Below are positions 34,041 to 42,920 of a stretch of DNA of 64,000 bases, piece by piece (positions within the stretch are counted from its first letter, which is position 1; each line of letters opens with the position of its first letter). A program made the position numbers and the translations under genes. Source of the stretch: Micromonospora rubida (lineage in GTDB: Bacteria; Actinomycetota; Actinomycetes; Mycobacteriales; Micromonosporaceae); the NCBI RefSeq assembly GCF_009908295.1, contig NZ_JAAALO010000003.1, positions 868,001 through 932,000 of the forward strand, written 5' to 3'. Below the pieces are notes generated by a model. The model was not told the origin of the DNA and did no database searches. It saw only the letters and a list, made by a program, of their open reading frames with translations.

Positions 34041-35743
34041 CGGCGGCACTTCGGCGGCAGGCAGCTGAACTCGGCCAGCGCGGAGTAGAAGATCCGCTGG
34101 ATGCCGGACGGTCGTGGGGTCAGCGCGACCCGTCCGCCGGTAGCACGGGCGATCTGTTTGAGCTCGTCCGGATCGATGTCCGGGCCGACGCCGATGAACA
34201 GGATCGGCACCGGACGGCGCTTGTCGCGCAGCGCGGCCAGCTCGTCGAGCAGCTTCGCCCGGCTGATCCCGCTGGCGTTGTCGTCCTTGCCGTCGGTCAG
34301 GACCAGCACCATGTTGATCCGCCCAACGGTCCAGTTCCGGGTCGCGTCGCGGTACGCGGCGAGTGTGGTGTCGTAGAGCCCGGTCGCGCCGTTCGGCTTG
34401 ACCCGTACCCGGTCGAGCGCGTCCACGATCTGCGCGCGGCGCGGGCCGACCGGACCGACCGGAATCACCTCGCGGTAGTCACGCTCGCCGTCCAGGTCGG
34501 TGGAGAACTCCCAGATGCCGAGCTCGGTGGTGCCCAGGAGCAGCTCCGCGCCGCCCTGGGCGGCCTTGATCATGGCGGAGAGCCGGGTCTCCGTCGACCC
34601 CGGCAACTGCGCGGCCATCGATCCGGAGATGTCCAGCACCGCGAGCATCCGGGCGCTGATGTGCACCCCGCCCCACGCGTTGAGCAGCGCGGTCGCTGCC
34701 GTCTCTGCGGGTAGGGACGCCGGGGGGTATGTCCCGGTGCGGATCCCGCTGCCGGCGGGGATGGCGGCGGGTGACCCGCCGCTCGGGGTACGCAGGCCGT
34801 GGCCGGTCAACGCCGTCGCGCCCTCGGCGGCGAGCATCCCGCGCAGGAAGGCGGCGGCACCCTCGCGGCGCGCATCGGAGGCGAGGATCGCGTACGGGTA
34901 GTCCGGGCCGGGTACGGGCGCCGGCGGGTAGACGGCGACCTGGCGCGTACCGCCGTCGGCGGCGGCGGCCAGGAGGATCGCCTGCTCGGTGCTGACGACC
35001 GCGGATTCGGCCGCACCGGGGCCGGTGGGTGCGGGGGCCGCGCCGGGGAACGGCGCCGTGCGGGCCGCCAGTCGACGCATGATCGCCGCCGCACCGGCCG
35101 CACCCGCCGTCGGTTGGGCGGCGTCGGCGAGCGCCCGGATGCCCACCAGCGCGCCGAAGCCGAGCGGGCTGGCCGTCGGGTCGGGCAGCACGACGGGCAG
35201 TGGTGGTCGTTCGGCGGCGACCAGACCGGCCCAACCGAGGTTGCGGTCGCGCCTCAGCCGCGCGGCCGACCGCTCGTCGAGCGACAGCACGACCGGGGTG
35301 CTCGCCACGGAGACGCCCTCCGCCGGCACCTGGAAGGCGCCGGCGGCGTGGGCGCGGCGCAGCCACAGCGTCGACTCCGGCAACCAGGCGTCGGGGGGAG
35401 CGGTGGGAGTCGTGGGCGGCGGACCCGTCGTCGTGCTGGCCCCCGCACCGCTGGCCGCCGGACGGGCGAGGTCGCGCAGCACGTCCGCGGACTCGCGCGC
35501 CTCCACCACCACGTCGAGGCAGCGTTCCCGGGCGGCGAGGTCGCGCGCGACCTGTCGGGCGGGCGGCTCGACGCTCGGCGCCACCGCGATCCGCAGCGCG
35601 GTCCTTTGTGTACAGGGCGGCTCACGCCGGGTCCGATCGAGGTAACTGGTCGCACCCCAACCGCCGAGCACCGCGACCAGCGCGACGCTGAGCAGCAGGA
35701 CCGGCCAGAACTCCGGCCGGGTCCGCAGGCCGCCGTTCGCCAC
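34037..35743 (-). CDS. Exported VWA / substrate-binding-like protein
   Basis: Protein of 568 residues with a single N-terminal membrane anchor (FWPVLLLSVALVAVLGGWGA) and an exported remainder: a region resembling periplasmic solute-binding proteins (about 45-340), then a von Willebrand A domain with the metal-site motif DISGSM at about 369-374 and VLVLTDGKDDN. The family is common upstream of AftD-like genes in actinomycetes, but its role is not established. It could help organise the glycan machinery. GTG start with GAGGAGGAAGT upstream; the stop overlaps the AftD start (ATGA). Confidence 0.75.
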   Translation of the reverse strand: MANGGLRTRPEFWPVLLLSVALVAVLGGWGATSYLDRTRREPPCTQRTALRIAVAPSVEPPARQVARDLAARERCLDVVVEARESADVLRDLARPAASGAGASTTTGPPPTTPTAPPDAWLPESTLWLRRAHAAGAFQVPAEGVSVASTPVVLSLDERSAARLRRDRNLGWAGLVAAERPPLPVVLPDPTASPLGFGALVGIRALADAAQPTAGAAGAAAIMRRLAARTAPFPGAAPAPTGPGAAESAVVSTEQAILLAAAADGGTRQVAVYPPAPVPGPDYPYAILASDARREGAAAFLRGMLAAEGATALTGHGLRTPSGGSPAAIPAGSGIRTGTYPPASLPAETAATALLNAWGGVHISARMLAVLDISGSMAAQLPGSTETRLSAMIKAAQGGAELLLGTTELGIWEFSTDLDGERDYREVIPVGPVGPRRAQIVDALDRVRVKPNGATGLYDTTLAAYRDATRNWTVGRINMVLVLTDGKDDNASGISRAKLLDELAALRDKRRPVPILFIGVGPDIDPDELKQIARATGGRVALTPRPSGIQRIFYSALAEFSCLPPKCRR

Positions 35744-35766
35744 ACTTCCTCCTCTGTGACGTCACC

Positions 35767-35802
35767 GTTGCGGAACTCTGCAGAAGCGTCCTAGTGTGAC
35801 GC
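35767..35802 (+). promoter_or_regulatory. Promoter of the GT4 gene with small operator-like repeat
   Basis: TTGCGG (35767-35772) and TAGTGT (35792-35797) are possible -35 and -10 boxes with a 19-base spacer. GCGTC (35786-35790) and GACGC (35798-35802) flank the -10 box as an inverted repeat. The region also separates the divergent VWA gene. Confidence 0.35.
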
Positions 35803-35844
35803 AACCGCGAACCGTACTCGCAAGTAGGGGTGGATGAGTAGGCC

Positions 35845-37026
35845 ATGACCCAAACCTCTGGTCCTCATGTCCTCTTCCTGAGCTGGCGGGACACGCGGCA
35901 TCCGGAGGGCGGCGGTTCGGAGGTCTTCCTCGAACGGGTCGGAGCCGAATTGGTCGCGCGCGGCTACCGGGTGACCCTGTTCTGCCAGGCACACGCCGAC
36001 GGCCCCGCCCTGGAGACGATTCCCGAGGGGGTCCGCATCCTGCGCCGCGGCGGCCGCCACACGGTCTACCTGTACGCGGCCCTGGTCTACCTGGCGGGCA
36101 CCTTCGGCATCGGCCCGCTCGCCCGTCGGCGGCTCGGCCGGCCGGACGTGATCGTCGACGTGTGCAACGGCATGCCGTTCCTCAGCCGGGTCTACGCCCG
36201 CCGCCCGGTCATCGCGCTGGTCCACCACGTGCACCGTGAGCAGTGGCCGGTGGTCTTCGGCCCGTGGATGGCCCGGATCGGCTGGTGGATCGAGTCGCGG
36301 CTGGCGGTCCGGGTCTACCGGACCTGCCGGTACATCACGGTGTCCGAGTCGACCCGCAGGGAGCTCGCCGGGCTCGGCGTCGAGCCGGGCCGCGTCGCGG
36401 TCATCCACAACGGAACGCCGGCGGTCGTCGGCCCGCCGGTGTCGCGTACCGCCCACCCGAGCCTGGTGGTGCTCGGCCGGCTCGTTCCGCACAAGCGGGT
36501 GGAGTTGGCGCTGCGCGCCACCGCACTGCTCGCCACGGAGTTGCCGGAGCTCGAACTGGTGGTGGCCGGCCAGGGCTGGTGGGACGAGCCGTTGCGGCGG
36601 CTCGCCGCCGACCTCGACATCACCGACCGCGTCCGGTTCACCGGGTTCGTCCCGGAGGACCGCAAACACGAGTTGCTGTGCCGCTCGTGGGTGTCGTTGG
36701 TGCCGTCGCTCAAGGAGGGCTGGGGGCTGACCATCGTGGAAGCCGGTGCCCGGGGCACCCCGTCCGTCGCGTTCCGCGCCGCCGGCGGGGTCGCCGAGGC
36801 GATGGCCGACGGGCAGACCGGCGTGCTGGTCGACGACGAGTTCCAGTTCTTCCAGGCGGTCAGGGCGTTGCTGCTCGACCCGGACCGGCGCGCGGAGATG
36901 GGCACGGCTGCCGCGACCTATGCGCGGCGCTTCACCTGGTCGGTGTCGGGGACGGCGTTCGCCGATGTGGTCGCCGGCCAGTTGCCGGCGACCACGCCGC
37001 AGCTAGCGGATCAGCGGTTGCCGTAG
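35845..37026 (+). CDS. Glycosyltransferase family 4
   Basis: Cytoplasmic GT-B enzyme of 393 residues. The N-terminal acceptor domain begins with VLFLSWRDTRHPEGGGSEVF, the typical glycine-rich loop; the donor domain has VVLGRLVPHKRVELAL at about 208 and the EX7E motif region SLKEGWGLTIVEAGARGTPSV at about 290-310. These are retaining glycosyltransferases using nucleotide sugars. It is the first gene of the plus-strand glycan group, and its end overlaps the DUF2613 gene on the opposite strand by 16 bases. Confidence 0.88.
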   Translation: MTQTSGPHVLFLSWRDTRHPEGGGSEVFLERVGAELVARGYRVTLFCQAHADGPALETIPEGVRILRRGGRHTVYLYAALVYLAGTFGIGPLARRRLGRPDVIVDVCNGMPFLSRVYARRPVIALVHHVHREQWPVVFGPWMARIGWWIESRLAVRVYRTCRYITVSESTRRELAGLGVEPGRVAVIHNGTPAVVGPPVSRTAHPSLVVLGRLVPHKRVELALRATALLATELPELELVVAGQGWWDEPLRRLAADLDITDRVRFTGFVPEDRKHELLCRSWVSLVPSLKEGWGLTIVEAGARGTPSVAFRAAGGVAEAMADGQTGVLVDDEFQFFQAVRALLLDPDRRAEMGTAAATYARRFTWSVSGTAFADVVAGQLPATTPQLADQRLP

Positions 37027-37169
37027 ACCTTGGTGACAGGGGTGTCGGTGGTCTCTTCGGCGACGTGGTCGGCGGACGGACTCACCGCTCCGACCGTCGC
37101 GACGAGGCCGATGATGCCCAGCGCCGCGCCGAGGACAGCAGCGACGGCGAACGTGGCCAGCTTGGCCAT
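37011..37169 (-). CDS. DUF2613 small membrane protein
   Basis: A 52-residue protein with one membrane helix (TFAVAAVLGAALGIIGLVATV) and a short polar tail ending VTKVYGNR. This is the typical sequence of DUF2613, found almost only in actinobacteria and often near arabinogalactan genes. Function is unknown. GGGAGGTAGAACC precedes ATG 37169. The first 88 bases overlap the 3' end of the preceding polytopic protein on the same strand, in another frame. Confidence 0.75.
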   Translation of the reverse strand: MAKLATFAVAAVLGAALGIIGLVATVGAVSPSADHVAEETTDTPVTKVYGNR

Positions 37170-38887
37170 GGTTCTACCTCCCCGGGTTCGTGAGTGCGCG
37201 GAATATACCACGATCTTTGTCCGCCGAGCAGGAGGGCCAGGAGAGCGAGAACCACGATCGTCGCGGCGACCAGGTGCGCGGCGGCCGCGGGCCACCGCCG
37301 GGCGGCCGATGGCGGCGGGGCGGCGGCCGGGTTCTCCCACAGCTCAAGGTGCGGACCGGCGAAGACCGGACGCAGCCCGGCGAGGGCCGTCGCGGTCGGC
37401 TCGCCGCCGGGTTCGCGCCGGACCAGCACCCACCGGACCCCCAGCTCGGCGAGCGGGCCGTCCGCGTCGAGGACGGCACGCACCCGCGCCGCCCGTGGGT
37501 TCTCGCCGTCGACCGTCACGTCGCCGACCCGCAGTGCGTCGTTCATCAGCACCGGCGCGTCCAGGTAGCGCGGCGCGGGGTCGCGCACCACAGTGTCGTG
37601 GGCCCAGCCGTACCGCTGGTAGCCCTCGAACGGCAGCGAGAGCACCTCGCCGGGCGTGGCCGCGACCCGCGCCGCCACCGCGTCCCAGTCGGCCGGATAG
37701 CGCACCGGCCGGAGCTGCCCGGCGGCGCCGAAGGCCAGGTCGGGCAGGATCACCACCGGCAGCAGCGCGGCCGCGACCAGCACGACCCGGCCCGCGCCGG
37801 CGTCGAGGCGGCGAGCCAACCTCCCGGCGAGCACCTCGGCGCCGAGGGCGACCCCCAGCGCCAGCAGGACCGCGTACGGGATCAGGAACTTCTGGCCGTC
37901 ACGCAGCAGCCCGGCGCCCGGAACCGTGTCGATGAGCCGCTCCAGGGCCGGCGCCCCGGGCGCGGTGCCCGCCGCGGCGAGCAGGAACGCGCCGGCCGCG
38001 AGCAGCCCCAGCCGCCCGGTCCCGCCCGGCCACCGCCGGCGCAGTTCCCGCACCCCCACCACGGCCACCGCGAGCAGCACCAGCGTCGCGACCGGCACGA
38101 GCGGCGAGGACCGGCTGTCGGGCACGGTCTGCGCGTTCCAGATGCCGCCGGTGCCGGCCAGCGCCGCCCACGCGCCGCCCCAGTTCTCGGCCCGCGCGGC
38201 GAACGCGGCGACGCCCTCCGGATCGGACCGGCCGTCGGCGGCACTCGTCGCGGCCGCGACGAGCCAGGGCGCGTTGAGCGCGGCGATTGCGCCGAGGGCG
38301 GCGGCGGTCGCCCGGCGCCAGCCCGCGAAGCCGCCGGGCAGCAGCACGGCCACGGTGCCCAGCGCGATCACGCCGCCGGTCGGGGTCACCGCGGCCGGCG
38401 CCGCCGCCAGCACCAGGCGGGCCAGCCCGCCGGGCCGGCCGGTGCGCACATCCCGCACTGCGGCGACCAGCCAGGGCAGGGCCGCGTACGCCAGCAGGAG
38501 GCCCCACTGCCCGAGCAGCAGCCGCTCGGCGAGGTACGGCGTCCAGGCGTAGGCGAACGCGCCGGCCACGCGGGTGAGGGTCCGCCCGGTCGGCATCAGC
38601 CGGGCCATGCCGAGCGCCGCCAGGTAGACGATCGCGACCAGCGCGATCCGCTGCACCAACCAGCCCGGGGCGACGAGGTTGGCGGTCGACACCAGCGCGT
38701 CCAGCGGCACGGCGCGGGGCAGCGCGTCGGCCGGCGCGACCATCTCCCAGTTCAGCGGCTGACGGGGCACGAAGACCATGTCGTAGCGCAGCACGTAGCC
38801 GGGCAGGACCAGCGGGGCGAGCACCACGGCGGTGATCACCGCCGCGACGGCGTGCGGCGCGGCGTGCGGGATCAGCCGGTGACGCAC
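37082..38887 (-). CDS. Polytopic GT-C-like membrane protein
   Basis: Protein of 601 residues with about a dozen membrane helices and a small extracytoplasmic C-terminal part (residues about 400-520, VLSLPFEGYQRYGWAHDTV). The layout, with the early acidic/aromatic loop LRYDMVFVPRQPLNWEMVAP, is that of GT-C glycosyltransferases using lipid-phosphate sugars, in particular the AftD-like group. The last 40 or so residues (after GGQRSWY) are Arg/Ser/Pro-rich, do not look like a normal C-terminus and overlap DUF2613. GTG start 38887, 3 bases after the upstream gene. Confidence 0.65.
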   Translation of the reverse strand: MRHRLIPHAAPHAVAAVITAVVLAPLVLPGYVLRYDMVFVPRQPLNWEMVAPADALPRAVPLDALVSTANLVAPGWLVQRIALVAIVYLAALGMARLMPTGRTLTRVAGAFAYAWTPYLAERLLLGQWGLLLAYAALPWLVAAVRDVRTGRPGGLARLVLAAAPAAVTPTGGVIALGTVAVLLPGGFAGWRRATAAALGAIAALNAPWLVAAATSAADGRSDPEGVAAFAARAENWGGAWAALAGTGGIWNAQTVPDSRSSPLVPVATLVLLAVAVVGVRELRRRWPGGTGRLGLLAAGAFLLAAAGTAPGAPALERLIDTVPGAGLLRDGQKFLIPYAVLLALGVALGAEVLAGRLARRLDAGAGRVVLVAAALLPVVILPDLAFGAAGQLRPVRYPADWDAVAARVAATPGEVLSLPFEGYQRYGWAHDTVVRDPAPRYLDAPVLMNDALRVGDVTVDGENPRAARVRAVLDADGPLAELGVRWVLVRREPGGEPTATALAGLRPVFAGPHLELWENPAAAPPPSAARRWPAAAAHLVAATIVVLALLALLLGGQRSWYIPRTHEPGEVEPWPSWPRSPSLLSSARRWASSASSRRSER

Positions 38888-38890
38888 CGG

Positions 38891-40843
38891 CTACCCGACC
38901 GGCTGTGGCACCAGCGCGCCGATCTCGATCTCGTCGGTGCAGAGGGTGGCCGTCGGGTCGTCCACCGTGAGCTGGGCCTCGTTGCCGCCGCCGGACACGA
39001 GCAGGAACATCGCGTTGAGCCCGCGGTGCACGTCGAACGGCACTGCCTCGCCGTCGCCGAGCCGGAACGTGGCGGTGGTGTCCCGGTCGCTGATGTACCC
39101 GATCCGCACCGCCTGCCAGTAGTCGACGACCGTGGCCTTCAGTGGGATCCGCGCCGTCCGGCCGCCCGCGACCTGGTAGCCGCAGCCCGGTGCCGGCCCG
39201 GGCGCCGCGCTGACGCCCTTGACCCAGGCCGGGCGGACGTGGCCGGACGCGTCGAAGACCCACAGCTTGCGGGCCTTGGTCACGAAGACCGGTTCGTCGT
39301 CGAGCGGCGCGAAGAATCGCGACTGAAGGTTCCACGGGTGGGACAACCCGGGGACCACCACCTCGGGCACCGGCTGGTCCATGAACACCGTTCCCGGCTC
39401 GGCGGTGGCCAGGTCGGCGAGGGCCGTGTGCAGGTAGTCGCGACTGGCCTTGGACCGCCAGTCGGTGCCGAAGTCGACGCCACTGTAGACGCTGCTGGCG
39501 ATCAGCAGGACCAGGCCGACGGCGAGCGCGGTGGCGAACGGCTGGGGGTGGTCGCGGATCGGCGCCGGTTCGGCGGCGGCGTCGGCGGTCATTGTGGCGT
39601 CGGCCGGCTTTGTGGCGTCGGCTGGTTCCGTGGCGTCAGCCGGCTTTGTGGCGTCGGCTGGTTCCGTGGCGTCGGCCGGTTCGGCCCGGCGCAGGCCGCA
39701 GAGCGCCACGCCGGCGCAGAGCGCCGCGACGAGCAGCACGTCGCCGAAGTAGCGCGGCACCAGGCCGGCCACCCCGCTGAACCCGGACCCGAGCCGGGTG
39801 GCGCCGATCAGCCCGGCGGTCAGCCCGGAGTAGAGCGCCAGCAGGATCCACGCCCGGACCGCCACCGTGCGGCGCAGCCACACCGTGCCACCGACGAACG
39901 CCGCCACGATCGCCCACGAGACCCACTGGGCGGTCCGGGTCAGGGCGACGACGGCGGGGCCGTCCGAGGCGTCGAGCCAGGTCCACGGGCCGCCCACCAG
40001 GCCGGCGGGGAGGGACTGCCCGTAGAACTGCTGGAGGAAGGCGCCGACCTCGCCCGCCGAGATCGGCGCGCGTAGCGCGGACTCCGACATCGACAGGTAG
40101 CCGGCCAGGTACACCACGGAGATCCCGGCGAGCACCAGCCAGGCGGGCCACCAGCGGCGGATAGTGGTCAGCACCGCCCGCAGCGGCCCACCCGGCGCGT
40201 AGAGGCAGAGGGTCACCAGGAAGACCGCCGCGACCACCAGCAGCGCCTTCTCGAAGAAGAGCAGGGCGACGACGACCGACGCGCCGAGCGCGACCAGGTG
40301 GCGGCGCCGGCGGGTACGGATGTAGCGCACCTGGGCCCCGATGGCCACGATCATGGCCAACTGCATCGGCAGCAGGTTGATCCCCACCGCCCACCACGCG
40401 CTGACCTCGAGCGTCATCGGGTTGAACACGAACAGGCACAGCGGCACCAGCAACGCCCAGCCCGCCGGGAGCAGGAGGCGCAGCAGCCGGTAGAAGGCGA
40501 CGCTGACGGCCAACTGACCGATCACCATGAGCGCGGCGTACGGCCAGTATTCGTACTCGGTCAGCCGGTGGGTGACCCAGGTGAGCAGCCGGGCGGCCGG
40601 CATGAGGTGGTTGTTGTAGAGCGCGAACAGGTGCCCCGGTGCCAGGCCGCCGGCGTCGGCCTGGGCGATGATCGGGAAGTCGTCGGCGGTGAGGAACCCG
40701 CGTGTGGTGATCGACGCCCGCCAGAACACGCTTGCGGTGATCAGCACGACGGCGGCGATGTGGATCGGGTCGACGCGCCTGGCGGCGGTGGTGTCGGGCG
40801 CGGCGGTGGTGCCCTGCGCGGCGGTGGTGCCGGGCTCCGTCAT
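38891..40843 (-). CDS. Polytopic GT-C-like membrane protein with EPADAT repeats
   Basis: Protein of 650 residues with about eleven membrane helices and a C-terminal extracytoplasmic beta-domain of about 190 residues holding two likely disulfide-forming cysteines (GCGYQV and ATLCTDEIE). The early loop TRGFLTADDFPIIAQ has the acidic pair typical of GT-C catalytic loops. A cytoplasmic or periplasmic loop near residues 388-423 is made of five 6-residue repeats (EPADAT/KPADAT). The N-terminus also has short repeats (GTTAA). ATG 40843 overlaps the FkbM gene stop by 4 bases. Confidence 0.65.
   Translation of the reverse strand: MTEPGTTAAQGTTAAPDTTAARRVDPIHIAAVVLITASVFWRASITTRGFLTADDFPIIAQADAGGLAPGHLFALYNNHLMPAARLLTWVTHRLTEYEYWPYAALMVIGQLAVSVAFYRLLRLLLPAGWALLVPLCLFVFNPMTLEVSAWWAVGINLLPMQLAMIVAIGAQVRYIRTRRRRHLVALGASVVVALLFFEKALLVVAAVFLVTLCLYAPGGPLRAVLTTIRRWWPAWLVLAGISVVYLAGYLSMSESALRAPISAGEVGAFLQQFYGQSLPAGLVGGPWTWLDASDGPAVVALTRTAQWVSWAIVAAFVGGTVWLRRTVAVRAWILLALYSGLTAGLIGATRLGSGFSGVAGLVPRYFGDVLLVAALCAGVALCGLRRAEPADATEPADATKPADATEPADATKPADATMTADAAAEPAPIRDHPQPFATALAVGLVLLIASSVYSGVDFGTDWRSKASRDYLHTALADLATAEPGTVFMDQPVPEVVVPGLSHPWNLQSRFFAPLDDEPVFVTKARKLWVFDASGHVRPAWVKGVSAAPGPAPGCGYQVAGGRTARIPLKATVVDYWQAVRIGYISDRDTTATFRLGDGEAVPFDVHRGLNAMFLLVSGGGNEAQLTVDDPTATLCTDEIEIGALVPQPVG
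39593..39682 (-). repeat. Five tandem 18-bp repeats encoding (E/K)PADAT
   Basis: Five 18-base units, differing at few positions, encode EPADAT EPADAT KPADAT EPADAT KPADAT on the minus strand. Alternation of two unit types suggests that pairs of units were duplicated. Confidence 0.85.
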
Positions 40844-41601
40844 CGGGGCGGCTCATCGCGACGGAACAGGACCATGTTGACGTAGCGCGGTCGCGGGTCG
40901 ACGACCCGGCGGGCGAAGCTCTGCGCCACCCGGCCGACCGCCGCCCGCTGGTGCGCGACCAGGTCGAAGCCGGCCAGCGGCACCCAGCGGTCGTCCGGCA
41001 TGACGTGCGGCCGGTAGCCCCACCCGTCGAGCAGCGCGAGCACCGGGTCGATCGGCTGGATCCGCTCCTCGAGTTCGATGAGCAGAAGCGGGCCGTCCCG
41101 CCGGATGGTGCGCTCGGCGCCGCGTAGCGCCGGCAGCTCATGGCCCTCGACGTCGAGCTTGACGAATCGCACGTCGGTGAGCCCGAGACCGTCCACTGTG
41201 ATCCGGTCGACGGTGACCGACGGGCCGTCGCCATGCTCCACGGACGAGGTGCCGATACCGGGGCCACCGGCGGGAACGAACAGCTCCGCCTTGCCCGGCC
41301 GGTCGGAGGCCACCGCCTCGACGACCCGTACGTCCGGGTAGGCGGCGGCCACGCACCGCGCCAGCTCGGCGGCCGGCTCCACCGCCACGACCCGGTCGGC
41401 CAGCTGGCGCAGGCCGCGGGTCCACGGCCCGTACCAGGCGCCGACGTCCAGAGCGGTGCCGCCGCGAGGCGCGTAGGAGGGCAGCCGGGCGAGCTCCGGT
41501 TCGACCCGCGGATAGGCGAGCCGAACGGCGGCCCCGACGGCGCGGGCCGGCAGCCTGGCGGCGAACCGCGAACTGAGTTCCGTGGACAGCGTGCTGGCCA
41601 T
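40840..41601 (-). CDS. FkbM-family methyltransferase
   Basis: SAM-dependent methyltransferase of 253 residues. The nucleotide-binding motif ALDVGAWYGPWTRGLRQLAD lies at about residues 50-69, followed by VVAVEPAAEL and the FkbM-typical VRFVKLDVEGHELPALRGAE at about 145-163. Members O-methylate sugars or polyketides; here a glycan substrate is likely from the neighbours. The ATG at 41601 lies 8 bases after TAAGGT, a plausible -10 box, and lacks a good Shine-Dalgarno. It is followed by the two GT-C-like genes in one operon. Confidence 0.85.
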   Translation of the reverse strand: MASTLSTELSSRFAARLPARAVGAAVRLAYPRVEPELARLPSYAPRGGTALDVGAWYGPWTRGLRQLADRVVAVEPAAELARCVAAAYPDVRVVEAVASDRPGKAELFVPAGGPGIGTSSVEHGDGPSVTVDRITVDGLGLTDVRFVKLDVEGHELPALRGAERTIRRDGPLLLIELEERIQPIDPVLALLDGWGYRPHVMPDDRWVPLAGFDLVAHQRAAVGRVAQSFARRVVDPRPRYVNMVLFRRDEPPR

Positions 41602-41658
41602 GGAGTGGAACCTTAGTCCCTTACCTACGGATGGGTAGACCCGAGGTTTCCTCGCCAG

Positions 41659-41664
41659 TAACCT
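41659..41664 (+). promoter_or_regulatory. -10 box of the nucleotide-sugar operon
   Basis: TAACCT lies about 50 bases before ATG 41715 and would start a transcript near 41671 for the dehydrogenase-GT2-epimerase-flippase operon. A clear -35 is not visible. Confidence 0.4.
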
Positions 41665-41714
41665 GCACTGGCCGGCGGGCGATTTCCGTGCCGGGCCGGT
41701 GGAAGGATGCGGCG

Positions 41715-42920
41715 ATGACACAGGCGGATGGCGCGGCGACGGTCGATGTCTGTGTCGTGGGCGGCTGCGGCCGGGTCGGCCTGCCGCTGGGCATCGCGCT
41801 GGCCTCCCGTGGCCTGAGCGTCGTGCTGTACGACATCGACGCCGCCGCGGTCGACCGGGTCAACTCCGGTTCGCTGCCGTTCGCCGAGGAGGGCGCCGCG
41901 CAGCCGCTGACCGAGGCGCTGGCCGCCGGCCGGTTGCGCGCGAGCACCGAGGCGACGAGCGTCGGGCTGGCCGACACCCTGGTCGTGGTCGTGGGCACCC
42001 CGGTCGACGAACACCTCAACCCCGACCTCAGCGCGGTGCCCCGGGCGCTGGAACGCTGCGCCGAGCACCTGCACGACGGGCAGCTGGTGGTCCTGCGCAG
42101 CACGGTCTACCCGGGCGTGACGGCGCTGACCGAGAAGCTGCTGGCGAGCAGGGGCCTCACGGTCGACGTGGCGTTCTGCCCGGAGCGGATCGCCGAGGGC
42201 CGGGCGATGACCGAGCTGTTCACCCTGCCGCAGATCGTCGCGGCCCGGACGCCGCAGGCCATGGAACGGGCGGAGCTGCTCTTCCGCCGGCTCACCGACT
42301 CGATCGTCGCGTTGGAGCCGGAGGAGGCCGAGCTCGCGAAGCTGTTCACCAACACCTGGCGGTACGTGAAGTTCGCGACCGCCAACCAGTTCTGGATGAT
42401 GGCCAACGACTTCGGCCTCGACTTCGCCCGCATCCGGCACGCCGTCGCGTTCGACTACCCGCGCGCGGCCGACCTGCCGATGCCCGGCTTCGCCGCCGGG
42501 CCGTGCCTGCTCAAGGACACCATGCAGCTGGCCGCGTTCAACCGGAACAACTTCGTGCTCGGCCACTCCGCGATGTTGATCAACGAGGGCCTGCCGCTGT
42601 ACCTGGTCTCCCGGCTGGAGGATCGGTTCGACCTCGCCACGATGACGGTCGGCATCCTGGGCATGGCGTTCAAGGGCGGCAGTGACGACTCCCGCAGCAG
42701 CCTGGCGTACAAGTTGCGCAAGATCCTGAGGCTCAAGGCGGGGGAGACCCTGTGCACCGACCCGTACGTGGCCGACGACCGGATCCTCCCGCTCGACGAG
42801 GTGCTCAGGCGGGCCGATCTGCTGGTGATCGCCGCACCGCATGCCGACTACGCCGACCTCGACACCGACAAGCCGCTGATCGACATGTGGGGCCTGACCG
42901 GGCGGGGCGTGCGGGTGTGA
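41715..42920 (+). CDS. UDP-sugar (UDP-glucose/ManNAc type) 6-dehydrogenase
   Basis: Nucleotide-sugar dehydrogenase of 401 residues that oxidises the C6 alcohol of a UDP- or GDP-hexose to a uronic acid with two NAD+. The N-terminal Rossmann motif VVGGCGRVGLPLG lies at about residues 14-26. The catalytic cysteine is Cys264 in FAAGPCLLKDT, and the conserved ELAKLFTNTWRYVKFATAN stretch and C-terminal domain (ILGMAFKGGSDDSR) are complete. Substrate (glucose or N-acetyl-mannosamine) cannot be decided; the motif is nearer WecC than Ugd. GAAGGA precedes ATG 41715. GT2 overlaps the stop. Confidence 0.88.
   Translation: MTQADGAATVDVCVVGGCGRVGLPLGIALASRGLSVVLYDIDAAAVDRVNSGSLPFAEEGAAQPLTEALAAGRLRASTEATSVGLADTLVVVVGTPVDEHLNPDLSAVPRALERCAEHLHDGQLVVLRSTVYPGVTALTEKLLASRGLTVDVAFCPERIAEGRAMTELFTLPQIVAARTPQAMERAELLFRRLTDSIVALEPEEAELAKLFTNTWRYVKFATANQFWMMANDFGLDFARIRHAVAFDYPRAADLPMPGFAAGPCLLKDTMQLAAFNRNNFVLGHSAMLINEGLPLYLVSRLEDRFDLATMTVGILGMAFKGGSDDSRSSLAYKLRKILRLKAGETLCTDPYVADDRILPLDEVLRRADLLVIAAPHADYADLDTDKPLIDMWGLTGRGVRV

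Noticed and set aside
37190..40075. Plus-strand frame of about 960 codons
   Set aside because: Antisense to the two GT-C-like genes, with Gly/Arg/Gln/His-rich composition; the minus-strand genes have membrane helices and overlapping starts.
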